Source: Marinilabiliales bacterium
Lineage (GTDB): Bacteria; Bacteroidota; Bacteroidia; Bacteroidales; SZUA-534
DNA length: 64,000 nucleotides
Reading direction: 5' to 3'
Assembly (NCBI GenBank): GCA_003512955.1
Contig: DOTG01000008.1
Coordinates: 34,509 to 98,508, forward strand
In this document: in pieces, positions 1-8,980 of the stretch
How positions within the stretch are numbered: the first letter of the stretch is position 1
How the letters are laid out: the number at the start of each line of letters is the position of its first letter
Translations under genes and position numbers: made by a program
Notes under the pieces: model-generated
What the model was told of the DNA's origin: nothing
Database searches by the model: none
Seen by the model: the letters and a program-made list of their open reading frames with translations, nothing else

Positions 1-200
1 TCTGCACCATTAGGAATTACTTTTGATGTAGTGGTATGTGAACCGGCTGACCATTCCCAGCGTACAGTATCACCAACAATTACTGTTATATTTGAGGGTG
101 AAAATGAGGTTCCCGATTGTTTAATCACGTGGATGGATGAGTACGATTTATTACAACCCAGCAATAGAATTGCAATGGAAAAGATTTTTATTGCTCTCAT
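1..200 (-). CDS. Cupredoxin-like lipoprotein, N-terminal part (cut by window edge)
   Basis: Reading leftward from an ATG at 200-198, the frame stays open to base 1, giving 66 codons; the C-terminus lies outside the window. An in-frame TAA six bases upstream of the ATG limits the start. The product begins with a short lipoprotein signal (MRAIKIFSIAILLLGC, lipobox LLGC), then a beta-rich stretch containing FSPSNITVIVGDTVRWEW followed by HTTTS. Phe-x-Pro...V-x-x-GDTV-x-W...H is the pattern at the start of plastocyanin/pseudoazurin-type cupredoxin domains, where the His is the first copper ligand. The remaining ligands would lie beyond base 1, so copper binding cannot be confirmed. Inferred role: a small periplasm- or surface-anchored electron carrier or copper protein. 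It is separated from the next gene by about 440 bases and is probably unrelated to the glycan locus. Confidence 0.6.
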   Translation of the reverse strand, partial: MRAIKIFSIAILLLGCNKSYSSIHVIKQSGTSFSPSNITVIVGDTVRWEWSAGSHTTTSKVIPNGA

Positions 201-383
201 TTTTTATTTATATTGATTCTAAATTATAACATCGGAATTGGAATATTGTTTTGGAATCGAACGAAAAATTAAATACACCTTACCTGATTATATTTGTTTG
301 TTGTTTTATCGTCAATTTTGACTTGTTTATTTAAAAAATATATCTGGTTAATTGAACAATAGACCCGATAATGGTTATTTTAC

Positions 384-418
384 TAACGCTACGAGGGTTT
401 AAAACCCTCGTAGCGTTA
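384..418. repeat. 35-bp near-perfect palindrome
   Basis: Arms of 17 bases (384-400 and 402-418) are exact reverse complements around a single central A at 401; the core reads CTACGAGGGTTT on one arm and AAACCCTCGTAG on the other. As RNA it would form a very stable hairpin on either strand. It lies about 220 bases downstream of the giant gene's stop codon. It could be a backup terminator or a dispersed palindromic (REP-like) element. No poly-T tract of note follows on either side, which argues against a simple terminator. Confidence 0.75.
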
Positions 419-540
419 TCTCATCCAATAAATTTCCAGTTAAAATATTGGTTTCTTGATGCTTCAATCCAAAACTCACGTTATTTTAGTAAAAACATCC
501 ATCGGATGACTTTTCGGAGTGGACTCAATTCTAGGCAACA

Positions 541-588
541 AAAAAGCCATCCAGATGAATCTTTCAATTCCCTTCCGGATGACTTTTT
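541..588 (-). terminator. Probable Rho-independent terminator of the giant gene
   Basis: Bases 541-552 (AAAAAGCCATCC) and 577-588 (GGATGACTTTTT) form an inverted repeat with one mismatch, which is a G-U wobble in the leftward transcript; the loop is 24 bases. In the leftward transcript the 3' arm ends in six U residues. It starts about 50 bases beyond the stop codon of the gene ending at 639, a sensible terminator position. Confidence 0.5.
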
Positions 589-638
589 AAATTTTATGAC
601 AAAATCTCAGGTTTGAGATTCAAGTAAGCACCTCTGTT

Positions 639-3600
639 TTACTCTTTTTTAGGCTCCGGGGCTTTACCGTTTTTTAACCGATCAAATAACTGCATGGCCG
701 CGTATTTGGCTGCGGCAATGGTTTCGCGGTTTACCTTTTCAATAATGCTCCCCCGGGTCAAATCTTCAGGTAAAATGTACCCGTTCATCAGTAGCAATTG
801 AATTACCATGTTGTTGATGACGGTTTCTTTGTTGTAACCTTCAGCAATATAAAGCGAATCGGCAAATTCAGCAAACTCAACTGCGAATTCAGCAATGTTA
901 GGTAAATTCATCAATTGCAGGTATGTCTCACTAAAGCTGCTTAATTCAATATTCAAGTTGGGGGTTACCAACAAAGGGCTGAATACCTTTTCTTTCTTTT
1001 CAGGCTGGAACCCTTTCAAGCGGGACAAATCAACATCTATCTTTGGATTGTCGATGCGTACAAATTTGGCTTTGCGCATCTGTTCCATTTGCCACAACCA
1101 GAAGTTGTAACGGTAAACCTCGGAATTTCCTTTGTGGCCGTTGAAAATGTGTTTGTATTTTTCGTGAATGTTTTTCTTCACCTGATTTTTGTTTTCGTTG
1201 ATTTCAGGTCGGGCAATACGGACCTCGCGGATCAAGCGGCGCATATCTTCGGCAGCAGTTTGGGGGCCGGTAATTTCTTTGCCTTTCCGGCCAATATCGG
1301 TAGAAAGGATTCCCAATTGGATTTTTTTGCCTTCTCCCGTTTTAAGCACCTCAATCAGGTTTTTCTTGCCTTCCAAAGCTCCCATTTCGTCAATAAACGG
1401 TTGGCCTCCGGGTGTGCTTGCCAGCGCGTCGAACAATTGGTTGAACAGGCTCCGATCGATTTTAACAAGCATTTCCTCATCGGCATTTGTAGCTACAGCT
1501 ACAAAACGGTTTTTAATGACATCGAAATTTACCTTTGAAATTCCATAAGTTTTTCCATTTTGGGTAAATTCTTTGCCTTTGAAAATTTTGTTCACCATGC
1601 CATCCAAATCAATCTTATCCATCATTTTATACGATGAACATAGGAAGAACTTGCCCGTAAATGAATCCAGTTCCCAATCCAACACGTCGTCGATGTAGCT
1701 TCCGTGGGTATCGAGCACCTCAACAATGTTTTTATCGCCGGTGTATCGCAACAACGTCCGTTGGAAGTGAGGATTGTCGCCGCTGGTAGCCTTCTCTTTA
1801 CGTTCACCATGTGAGTCGCGGTAAAGGATAAAGTTTTCAGGATTCTGATAGCGGGTAATTCCGGCCTCCTCGCGGGCAAAATTACTAGCCGTGAGCATAA
1901 TGTCTATTTTGAAAGGCATCCTCACATCGCAAAGTCCACTGATGGTACTACGCGAGTTCAAGTCTTCCACATTGGAATCGGCTGCACTTTCAAACAACGA
2001 ATAGTAATATTTGATATATTCCGGATCGAAATCGGTGACGCGACTAAAATCACCCACTTCAGTTCCAATACCGTATAGATTTCCATTGGCATCAGGAAAG
2101 ACATGGAACATATCGCCGGCAATGCTTTTCAACGAACGTATCCCGGTCAGGTTCTTTTTCATCCATTTGAGCATCATGGCCGCCAGCATCTCCGATTTTC
2201 CTACACCGCTATCACCGGCAATCTGGACAACAAACACGGCTCCGTCTTCTTCTTCTACGGCAAACATAGACCCGTGAACCGGGATTCCGCCCATCTCTTT
2301 CACTTTCTCGTTCATCACTGTCAAACGGGGTTTTTTAATGTTGCCATAATAATCGCCTTTTTGCGTAAGCGGTGTCACAATGGTTTTGATATTTCCTTTA
2401 GGCCCTTTAATATCGAAAAAGCCCACTTTTGGGAACGAAATTACCTTTGAAGGTGCACCATAAAAGCAGATGGTGTCGGGTACAAAATTCCGCACTTCGT
2501 CAATGGATGCGTCCTGAATGTCGAGCAACCGGAAATTATCTGCCATGTATTTCATGTAGCTCTTGTGGTAAATGAAGAGTTCATTCAACAATCCGCCATT
2601 GAAAATTTTACAACGGTAATCGCCCATGTCCATGTTAGCCACAAATTTTTGAAGCCTGTTTACAAAGAAATTGCCCAATGGGCGGGTATCCAAAATTTTA
2701 ATGTATTCCCGTGAATTTACATCTGCTGCGGCAAGTGTTTTGGCCTTGAATTCTGCTGCTTTTTCGTTCTCCATCCGGTCGATGCGGTGGAATGCATACT
2801 CCCGTTTTTTTGCATCGGTAGCTATGCGGGTATGTGTTTGGACGTTAGTTTCGGTACCTATCACGCCGCATTCGCGCATCAATTCAGGGATCCATTTCAA
2901 CCGGCCATTTTCAAATTTCTCCAGTGGATGGTTTTTTACATCAAAGTTTTTATGTAGCGTGATGCCATGCTGCACCATCTCGTTGATGGCTGAATTTTGC
3001 TGTGCAAACTCGGCTTCAGTCAATCGGATAACCGAATGGGTGTACCTGTCGTAGTGCTCGTTGCTTTTGGTCTGGTTCATCAGGTTGATGAGGAATAAAG
3101 TAAATAACCTGATTTCGCCGTGCAATCCACTGTTTTCAATGTTGTGTTTTCCTGTTTCCAAAACTTGTTGCCAGAGGTCTTCAATATCGGTAGGGAACGA
3201 TTTGTAAAGGAATTCCCCAATCACTGCCTCGGCTTCCATGTTCCCGATGGATTCAATCTGCTGGTTGTATCTTGAAATTAAAGCAAGGACTTTCTCTTTG
3301 AAGAGGTCTTTCCGGCTTAATAAATATAGGCGGGTCAGTTTTTCAACCGCCGATATTTCCGGGTTCAGCACTTTGTCGTTGATGGTTTTCTCGATATACC
3401 CATAAAGTTTTTGTCCCAGTTTGTTGTTTTGAGCCGTAAATTGGTCATAAATACTGGCGGCCAGCCGTTTTAAAAATAAAGCGGTGTTGATGTCGGAAGC
3501 TTTTTTGCCAACTACTTTTTCAAATTTCTCAATGCCTTTTGCCACCAATTCGGCTAAGGATGGTTCCAACGGGTTGTTCTCGAACGGGAGGTTGAAATAC

Positions 3601-6600
3601 AGCATCAATTCACGGATGTGCTTACGCATTACCATGTTCACGCCTTCGAGGCGGGCAATATCATCGGCATGTTTTCCGGTGCTGTTGATAGCCAATATTT
3701 TGGTTTTCCGTGGTGAGAACAAAATGTTCTCCATCTCCAGAAGAATTTCCGCCATAATTACATCATGTTCTGGTGCATCGAGCACATAATGGTTAGGCTG
3801 GTATTCCAGTTTATTGGTAATGTATTTAAGCAATGTAGCTTTGCCATAGCGGGCCAATACTTCCCCAAAATCGAGATGTTTGATCATCGGTATTTGCTTG
3901 TAAACCTGAGGCAGCAGGTTTTCATACACCGATGTGAACGCGATACTGCTGATAAACTGAGTCAGGTTGGTACATTTCCCCACTTCGTCGGAAAATTCAA
4001 TGACCGCGTTTTTTGAATTGTCAATGGTATTGATGCTGATGCCGCTCATGCCAGGTGCCGCGTGGTAAAGTGTCCAGGCATTGTTAATGCGCAGTGCCTG
4101 GCTTTGAGTTTTGCTCAGGTCTTTTACAATATGAAAATCGCCGAGTACCTGCCGGATGAATTGGCGATCTGTTTTTGAGGCAAATATCTCATCCAGTATC
4201 TCATCAGAACTCATTTCGGCATAATCGGGGTTGTTTTTGAGGCTGTCGAATTTTACCCAATATTTAAGTACAATTTCCAGAGCATTTTTAAATTCCTTGC
4301 GGAAGATGTCATAACCTTTTGCCGTTCCGTCCAGATAATCGCCCATTGAAAAGCGCAGGAATCCGGTTTGATAAGGGATTACAGCAATTCCCCGGGTTTC
4401 GGCCAGTTTTTTTGTAAATTTTTCCAAATCCTGGTACGAGAAGAAATTGTTCAGTTGGATATTGAACAAATACGAACCGTCGGAAGCAATGATTTTGGCA
4501 TATTCGGCCCACTCCCCCTGCAGTAATTCTGCGGCCGTTTCTTTGGCGATTTTTAACCGCAACAAAGCCTCATCTCTAAAGTTTTTGTTGATGCGGAAGG
4601 TGTTTAATTCCTTTACCAACTGCTTTTGGTAATAGGTAAAAAAGGGTTCATCCCTGTATTTGAAATCGTCGGGCAACTGCAACACATCTAACTTATCTAG
4701 GGCCACCAGTTCGTTCAATAAGAAAAGATGCAACGGACTACCTTCAAAAGGCGAAAACCGGAGCAACTCTTTGGGCGATTTGGTCCCCTGTTTTTTATGG
4801 TAACTTTCAATCTCGGCTATGATGTATTGCTCAATACGCATCTTAATTTTATTACGCGAAGCATTTTTGGGCAACCGTTCTTCCAGATTATCTTTGATAG
4901 ATTTAGCCAGTTGGGCATTTTCCAGGATATTCACCAGCATAAACAACGAATTGGTGTTTCCTTTTTCGATGCTGTTTTGTTTGCGTGCAAAATCAATCAC
5001 ATCTTTTTTTGCTGGTGTGGCAATAATGGACCCCAGCCTGTCGCCGGTGGCACCTAAATTTTTGGTAGTAGAAATGGACGAAACCAGGTTGATGCGTGCA
5101 TATTGCTGGTTTAGGTTATTCATTACATACCTTGAAATGGTGCGCCATTTTGGTTCTTCATCGTTTATAATCTTTACCGAATCGTTGTAAGCCTCATCGA
5201 GGAAGAGGGTTATTTTGCTGATGCTGACAAATTTCAGGAAACGCAGCAACGATTGGTTGTTAAAATCGGAGTAACCCGATGGGTTAGCTGGGTCATTAAT
5301 CACAATGGTCAGGTTTTCGCAAAAACTATCCCACAGGTTCCCTGATTCGTCGAAGACCTGGAAGGTTTTTTTCATCCGCTCCAGGCGGGTTGTCAAACGG
5401 TCAAAATCAATGCGGCCTTCATCATTAATGCCAATTTCCAGGTCAAAGGGGTTGATATCGAACCGGTCGGTGGGGAACAAATCCATGTACTCCCACGACG
5501 AGTATTTGTTGAACAAAATATAAGGACGCAGCACCTTGTCTTCTTTGCCAAAGAGCACATCGCGGATAATCATCTGAACATCGTCAGAGATAGAAGTTTT
5601 GTTAAGGTTCGAAAGGTTACTAAGAAATTCTTTGATAATGTCCTGATCTTTTTCAGTAAGAGCTAGATATTTATCGTTAATTCCCAAATCGATCAAGAAA
5701 TTACTGAACCTCCCTTTGTTGTCGGCCTCGTTTTCGGCTTTTACCAAATATTGTTTGTATTTTTCCAGAAACAGGTTGATGCCGAAATTTTTATGAAAAT
5801 GGTTGCTCAAGGTACGTTGATACGTATCGGGGATAACGTTCAGAATAACCCGGCAGCGCTCAATAATAGCTTTGTCAACGGGTTTTAGTTTCCGATGGAG
5901 CAGATATTCTCCATAAGTTTTGATTTGGTTCCGGCCTCCGCCTTCAACAATGGTGGCTATCTGAACATTGTCGTTTTCGGAGTAGAAATATTTTTTAGTT
6001 CGTTCCTCGAATTCCTGAATCAACCGCTTGTTCTGTTTTCTCAGCTTTTCGGTTTCGGTACAATTCAAAATCATGTCAATGTAATCGCGGAGTTTTTCCA
6101 GCGAATACTTGTCTTTCAAAATCTGGCGGCTGAATTCGTCGAATTTGAATAGCACAATATCTTTTTCCAGGTTATCGGTTTGTCCCAGCTGTTCCTTTTT
6201 AAGCAGGCTGAGTTCCTGATTGTAGTCGGCAATTTTAGCCTCAATGAGCGACATAAAGTGCTCCAGGTTTTTATAGCTTACTTTTTCAAGGATCAACCGT
6301 AAATTCAATTGGCTGTTGGCCAACGCGCCCAGCTTTTTGGTGTGGACTTTATTTAATGTCTGGATAATTTTATTATGGAGGCAAAATACCAACGTGGTAT
6401 TGGTACTCCGTGAAATTGAAGAATCATCGATAAAAATGATACGGGTCAGGAGCGGGAACCAACGGCTATGGTTGAACAGGTTTTTGCGCATGTGGGGGAT
6501 GCGGATGACGAAAATAGAGGTTTTGTCGTCGCTGATGCTTTGGTAAAGCGATTCTTCATCGGTAAAAGCGACTTCTTTAACTGTTGCCGGATTAAACAAT

Positions 6601-7310
6601 TCCTCCCTGATAAGTTTGATGGCTGTTTCGGTGCTCCCGCTGACTACTGTCTTTAAAAAACCGTTCAGCCCTTTGAAATTGACTGTTTGTTCGCTGCGGA
6701 CCAAAAAATCGGTTTTTTCAGCAGCCGTGGTATAGTGCGAACTTTGTACCACCATTTGGTCAAACACGTCGAGCAGGTAGTTCCATTGGGCTTCTTCCAC
6801 TTCATCTTTAATACCCAACACCTCGCGGAACCTCCGCAGTTCGGTTACCTGGTCGCCCAATAAAATGGTATATCTGAAATTCAGATTGGTTTGTGTTACC
6901 GGGGGTGTACCCACGGAGTAATCATGGCAATTGAGGATGTTTTTTGCCTGTTTTTGCTCTTCCTCGTTAATGGCTTCGGTATCAATTAATGAAACCAACC
7001 TTTCGCGGAAAACATTTTTCTTGGTACGGTATTGAAAAGCTTTTGATTCCTCATGTGGAAAAAGCATGAGCGATACATCGGTATAGCCCGGGATGGCCTC
7101 TTTCAGTTCATGTACCTGGCGGTCAATCTCGCGTTCCTGCAGCAAGGGATCATCAGGCTCATCGTAGCATAAACGGGTAAAAGCCTTTAGGTTGTCAATA
7201 ATATGTCGGGGCAAAAAATTTTCGGCTCTTTGTCCAAGCGATAAATACAAGTCTATAAAGTCACGGGCATCTTCACGCAATTTCAATTTGGGTTTCCCAA
7301 CTATTCTCAT
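639..7310 (-). CDS. Giant PLP-fold-I aminotransferase-like / HPr-kinase-like P-loop fusion protein
   Basis: This encodes 2223 residues with no signal peptide or membrane segment, so it is likely cytoplasmic. Residues about 600-1060 resemble a fold-type-I PLP enzyme: NDPANPSGY (Asn676), LDEAYND (Asp705, the position that contacts the PLP ring nitrogen) and STTKNLGATGDRLG (Lys750, the expected Schiff-base lysine). Residues about 1600-1980 carry a Walker A motif, GDSGVGKSE (Lys1705), closest in form to HPr kinase/phosphorylase and PEP carboxykinase P-loops, followed by acidic motifs. The first 600 residues and the linker at about 1060-1600 are helix-rich and I do not recognise them. Family knowledge: aminotransferases and HPrK/PEPCK proteins are normally separate enzymes of 300-550 residues. 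A modification or sensing role is possible, but substrates and function are unknown. A candidate promoter lies at 7455-7462 and a terminator at 541-588, so the gene appears monocistronic. Confidence 0.75.
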   Translation of the reverse strand: MRIVGKPKLKLREDARDFIDLYLSLGQRAENFLPRHIIDNLKAFTRLCYDEPDDPLLQEREIDRQVHELKEAIPGYTDVSLMLFPHEESKAFQYRTKKNVFRERLVSLIDTEAINEEEQKQAKNILNCHDYSVGTPPVTQTNLNFRYTILLGDQVTELRRFREVLGIKDEVEEAQWNYLLDVFDQMVVQSSHYTTAAEKTDFLVRSEQTVNFKGLNGFLKTVVSGSTETAIKLIREELFNPATVKEVAFTDEESLYQSISDDKTSIFVIRIPHMRKNLFNHSRWFPLLTRIIFIDDSSISRSTNTTLVFCLHNKIIQTLNKVHTKKLGALANSQLNLRLILEKVSYKNLEHFMSLIEAKIADYNQELSLLKKEQLGQTDNLEKDIVLFKFDEFSRQILKDKYSLEKLRDYIDMILNCTETEKLRKQNKRLIQEFEERTKKYFYSENDNVQIATIVEGGGRNQIKTYGEYLLHRKLKPVDKAIIERCRVILNVIPDTYQRTLSNHFHKNFGINLFLEKYKQYLVKAENEADNKGRFSNFLIDLGINDKYLALTEKDQDIIKEFLSNLSNLNKTSISDDVQMIIRDVLFGKEDKVLRPYILFNKYSSWEYMDLFPTDRFDINPFDLEIGINDEGRIDFDRLTTRLERMKKTFQVFDESGNLWDSFCENLTIVINDPANPSGYSDFNNQSLLRFLKFVSISKITLFLDEAYNDSVKIINDEEPKWRTISRYVMNNLNQQYARINLVSSISTTKNLGATGDRLGSIIATPAKKDVIDFARKQNSIEKGNTNSLFMLVNILENAQLAKSIKDNLEERLPKNASRNKIKMRIEQYIIAEIESYHKKQGTKSPKELLRFSPFEGSPLHLFLLNELVALDKLDVLQLPDDFKYRDEPFFTYYQKQLVKELNTFRINKNFRDEALLRLKIAKETAAELLQGEWAEYAKIIASDGSYLFNIQLNNFFSYQDLEKFTKKLAETRGIAVIPYQTGFLRFSMGDYLDGTAKGYDIFRKEFKNALEIVLKYWVKFDSLKNNPDYAEMSSDEILDEIFASKTDRQFIRQVLGDFHIVKDLSKTQSQALRINNAWTLYHAAPGMSGISINTIDNSKNAVIEFSDEVGKCTNLTQFISSIAFTSVYENLLPQVYKQIPMIKHLDFGEVLARYGKATLLKYITNKLEYQPNHYVLDAPEHDVIMAEILLEMENILFSPRKTKILAINSTGKHADDIARLEGVNMVMRKHIRELMLYFNLPFENNPLEPSLAELVAKGIEKFEKVVGKKASDINTALFLKRLAASIYDQFTAQNNKLGQKLYGYIEKTINDKVLNPEISAVEKLTRLYLLSRKDLFKEKVLALISRYNQQIESIGNMEAEAVIGEFLYKSFPTDIEDLWQQVLETGKHNIENSGLHGEIRLFTLFLINLMNQTKSNEHYDRYTHSVIRLTEAEFAQQNSAINEMVQHGITLHKNFDVKNHPLEKFENGRLKWIPELMRECGVIGTETNVQTHTRIATDAKKREYAFHRIDRMENEKAAEFKAKTLAAADVNSREYIKILDTRPLGNFFVNRLQKFVANMDMGDYRCKIFNGGLLNELFIYHKSYMKYMADNFRLLDIQDASIDEVRNFVPDTICFYGAPSKVISFPKVGFFDIKGPKGNIKTIVTPLTQKGDYYGNIKKPRLTVMNEKVKEMGGIPVHGSMFAVEEEDGAVFVVQIAGDSGVGKSEMLAAMMLKWMKKNLTGIRSLKSIAGDMFHVFPDANGNLYGIGTEVGDFSRVTDFDPEYIKYYYSLFESAADSNVEDLNSRSTISGLCDVRMPFKIDIMLTASNFAREEAGITRYQNPENFILYRDSHGERKEKATSGDNPHFQRTLLRYTGDKNIVEVLDTHGSYIDDVLDWELDSFTGKFFLCSSYKMMDKIDLDGMVNKIFKGKEFTQNGKTYGISKVNFDVIKNRFVAVATNADEEMLVKIDRSLFNQLFDALASTPGGQPFIDEMGALEGKKNLIEVLKTGEGKKIQLGILSTDIGRKGKEITGPQTAAEDMRRLIREVRIARPEINENKNQVKKNIHEKYKHIFNGHKGNSEVYRYNFWLWQMEQMRKAKFVRIDNPKIDVDLSRLKGFQPEKKEKVFSPLLVTPNLNIELSSFSETYLQLMNLPNIAEFAVEFAEFADSLYIAEGYNKETVINNMVIQLLLMNGYILPEDLTRGSIIEKVNRETIAAAKYAAMQLFDRLKNGKAPEPKKE

Positions 7311-7686
7311 AAGTTCCGTTTTAAGATGTTATTGCTCTGTTATTTCAGTTTTTACTGGTTCAAATTTTAAATAAAAGTAAGGATTTAATTGAAAAGAATT
7401 TTCCAATTCAGGGAATGAAAAAATATGTAACCTTTGTACCCTCATCCGGGGATACAAAGTTATAATAATTTAAGACACTTGGTGAAAAATTGTAATCAAA
7501 ATGAACAAAAAAACGACAATTGTTAATTTAACAGGTTGTTATTTTTTCTAATAGTGATTTATAGGTGAAGGAAAACGTTAGTGATTTGGTTCACACAGGG
7601 TATGCTTGCTTTTTAACCAGAGTTGTCCGACTTAGTGTTGATTTCGTTTGTTTTTGATGATTATATATCACATCAAAAATTATAAT
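7311..7686. other. Intergenic region between giant gene and MFS gene
   Basis: A 376-base AT-rich gap upstream of the giant gene, with no protein gene seen. It contains a dyad, CTTTGTACCC...GGGGATACAAAG (about 7432-7459), overlapping the candidate promoter. It also has 9-base inverted arms, TTTTTGATG (7651-7659) and CATCAAAAA (7671-7679), just downstream of the MFS stop codon. Confidence 0.45.
7455..7462 (-). promoter_or_regulatory. Candidate -7 element for the giant gene
   Basis: On the minus strand the sequence is TAACTTTG, an exact match to the Bacteroidota -7 consensus TAnnTTTG. The matching -33 position shows only TTTC at about 21 bases' spacing, so it is a partial promoter. It would give a leader of roughly 140 bases. 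The overlapping CTTTGTA/TACAAAG dyad could be an operator. Confidence 0.35.
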
Positions 7687-8934
7687 CTATTTTTCTTTAC
7701 TTTTTATGGTCCGGTTTTTAATAAGAGGTTTGGCCCAAAAACTCAGGCTCAGGATGTATGCCAGGGTTATAAACAGGATAAACATACCGGCTTTTAACCC
7801 AACCCAGTCTTTCATCTGCCCAATTGCTAAGGAAACGATGGCTCCACCGGCAATGGCTGTACATAAGATACCTGAAAAAGTACCATGATATCCGGCAACA
7901 CTGTTAAGCGCCAGTGAGAAGATTATGGACCACATTACCGAAAGGCAGAAACCGAGCGCCGGGAATCCCAATAGGGCCATTTGCGTGGTTCCGGTTAGTG
8001 TGAGGATTAATACCAGCATGGCCGCAATGGTAAAAACCCGTAATACTATTTTGCTGTCGATAATTTTTAATAAAAACAGGCCTAACAAACAACCAATGGT
8101 AAGCATGCCCCAGAACCAGGCTACGGTTTGGGCTCCCTCAATTTCGGGCGTTAACCCATGGTAGGTCCTGAGGAATTCTGAAATCCAGTTGGCAATGCCC
8201 TGCTCAGTACCCACATAGGCAAATATCCCAAAAAAGTAGTACCAAACAATAGGGATACCGAAGAGCTTGCGGTGGATACTCCAGGCACCTACCAATTCGT
8301 CATCTTTTCGTTCCACTTTTGGGAAACGCGACAGCAGGATGACTACGGCCATTAGCAGGGTAATAAACGCAAATAACCAATAGATGGAAACCCAGTTCAG
8401 GTTATCGGGCGTGACTTTATTGAAGATGGAAATAAAAAACCCTTGATTTGCCGCCGGTTGGTTGAGGTTTGTTACCAAATAGGAATAAACAAAGGGGCTA
8501 AGATAGGAGGCTCCGCCAAAAACAAGCTGGGCAAAAACAGAATAGAAAGCAAAATTACCTTCGCCACCGGTAACCCGTAAGAGCGGATTGATGGCTACTT
8601 GCAATAAGGCCATGCCAGTTCCGATTAGAAATAGGCTTACTAAGAAAACCAGAAATGTATGATTTAAAGCAAACAACAGGGCCCCTCCGGTAGCCAGTGC
8701 AAAAGCTGTGGACATACCCGATTTTTCGCCATATTTTTGTGCCAGCATCCCGGCAGGGATAGACATGAGTGCATAAGCAATGAAAAACGAAAAGGGGAGC
8801 ATTCCTGTCATTAAGCCGCTTAGGTGAAAACTGTCGCTCGCATTGGGGTTGATGGGCCCTAGAATGTTAGTGAGAAACGAAATGACAAAGAATACGATAA
8901 AGATTAATGCCAATAGATAATAATTGCGGTTCAT
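7687..8934 (-). CDS. MFS sugar transporter, fucose-permease (FHS) type
   Basis: 415 residues with about 12 hydrophobic segments. The N-terminus (NYYLLALIFIVFFVISFLTN) and the loop SIPAGMLAQKYGEKSG match the fucose/glucose-galactose permease branch of the major facilitator superfamily, which are H+-coupled monosaccharide importers of the inner membrane. It lies 46 bases downstream of the SSS transporter gene and is the last gene of the leftward block. With GH29 fucosidase and GH2 galactosidase genes upstream, a freed monosaccharide such as fucose or galactose is a likely cargo. This is inferred from context; no fucose catabolic genes are in the window. Confidence 0.8.
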   Translation of the reverse strand: MNRNYYLLALIFIVFFVISFLTNILGPINPNASDSFHLSGLMTGMLPFSFFIAYALMSIPAGMLAQKYGEKSGMSTAFALATGGALLFALNHTFLVFLVSLFLIGTGMALLQVAINPLLRVTGGEGNFAFYSVFAQLVFGGASYLSPFVYSYLVTNLNQPAANQGFFISIFNKVTPDNLNWVSIYWLFAFITLLMAVVILLSRFPKVERKDDELVGAWSIHRKLFGIPIVWYYFFGIFAYVGTEQGIANWISEFLRTYHGLTPEIEGAQTVAWFWGMLTIGCLLGLFLLKIIDSKIVLRVFTIAAMLVLILTLTGTTQMALLGFPALGFCLSVMWSIIFSLALNSVAGYHGTFSGILCTAIAGGAIVSLAIGQMKDWVGLKAGMFILFITLAYILSLSFWAKPLIKNRTIKSKEK

Positions 8935-8980
8935 ACGATACTGTGTTTTTGATGTTTTAAAATTTAGGTATTAATATTAG

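Larger units (their letters stand above)
201..638. other. Intergenic region with two inverted repeats
   Basis: This 438-base gap lies between the cupredoxin-like gene and the end of the giant gene at 639; both are read leftward. I see no credible protein gene. It holds a near-perfect 35-base palindrome (384-418), a terminator-like stem (541-588) and a small 7-bp stem (603-620) close to the giant gene's stop codon. Short variants of CATCCGGATGACTTTT recur at about 498-517, 549-566 and 572-588. No clear TTTG/TAnnTTTG promoter for the cupredoxin gene was found. Confidence 0.5.

Noticed and set aside
31..216. Plus-strand open frame of 61 codons
   Set aside because: It is the antisense of the cupredoxin-like lipoprotein gene, which has a lipobox and family motifs.
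371..616. Plus-strand open frame of 81 codons
   Set aside because: It runs across the palindrome and the terminator-like stem, has no recognisable domain and odd composition.
1089..1538. Long plus-strand frame inside the giant gene
   Set aside because: Antisense shadow of a continuous 2223-codon gene with intact PLP and P-loop motifs.
7651..7679. Inverted repeat TTTTTGATG...CATCAAAAA after the MFS gene as terminator
   Set aside because: In the leftward transcript the U residues are in the 5' arm and the 3' arm ends in A residues, so it does not fit an intrinsic terminator.
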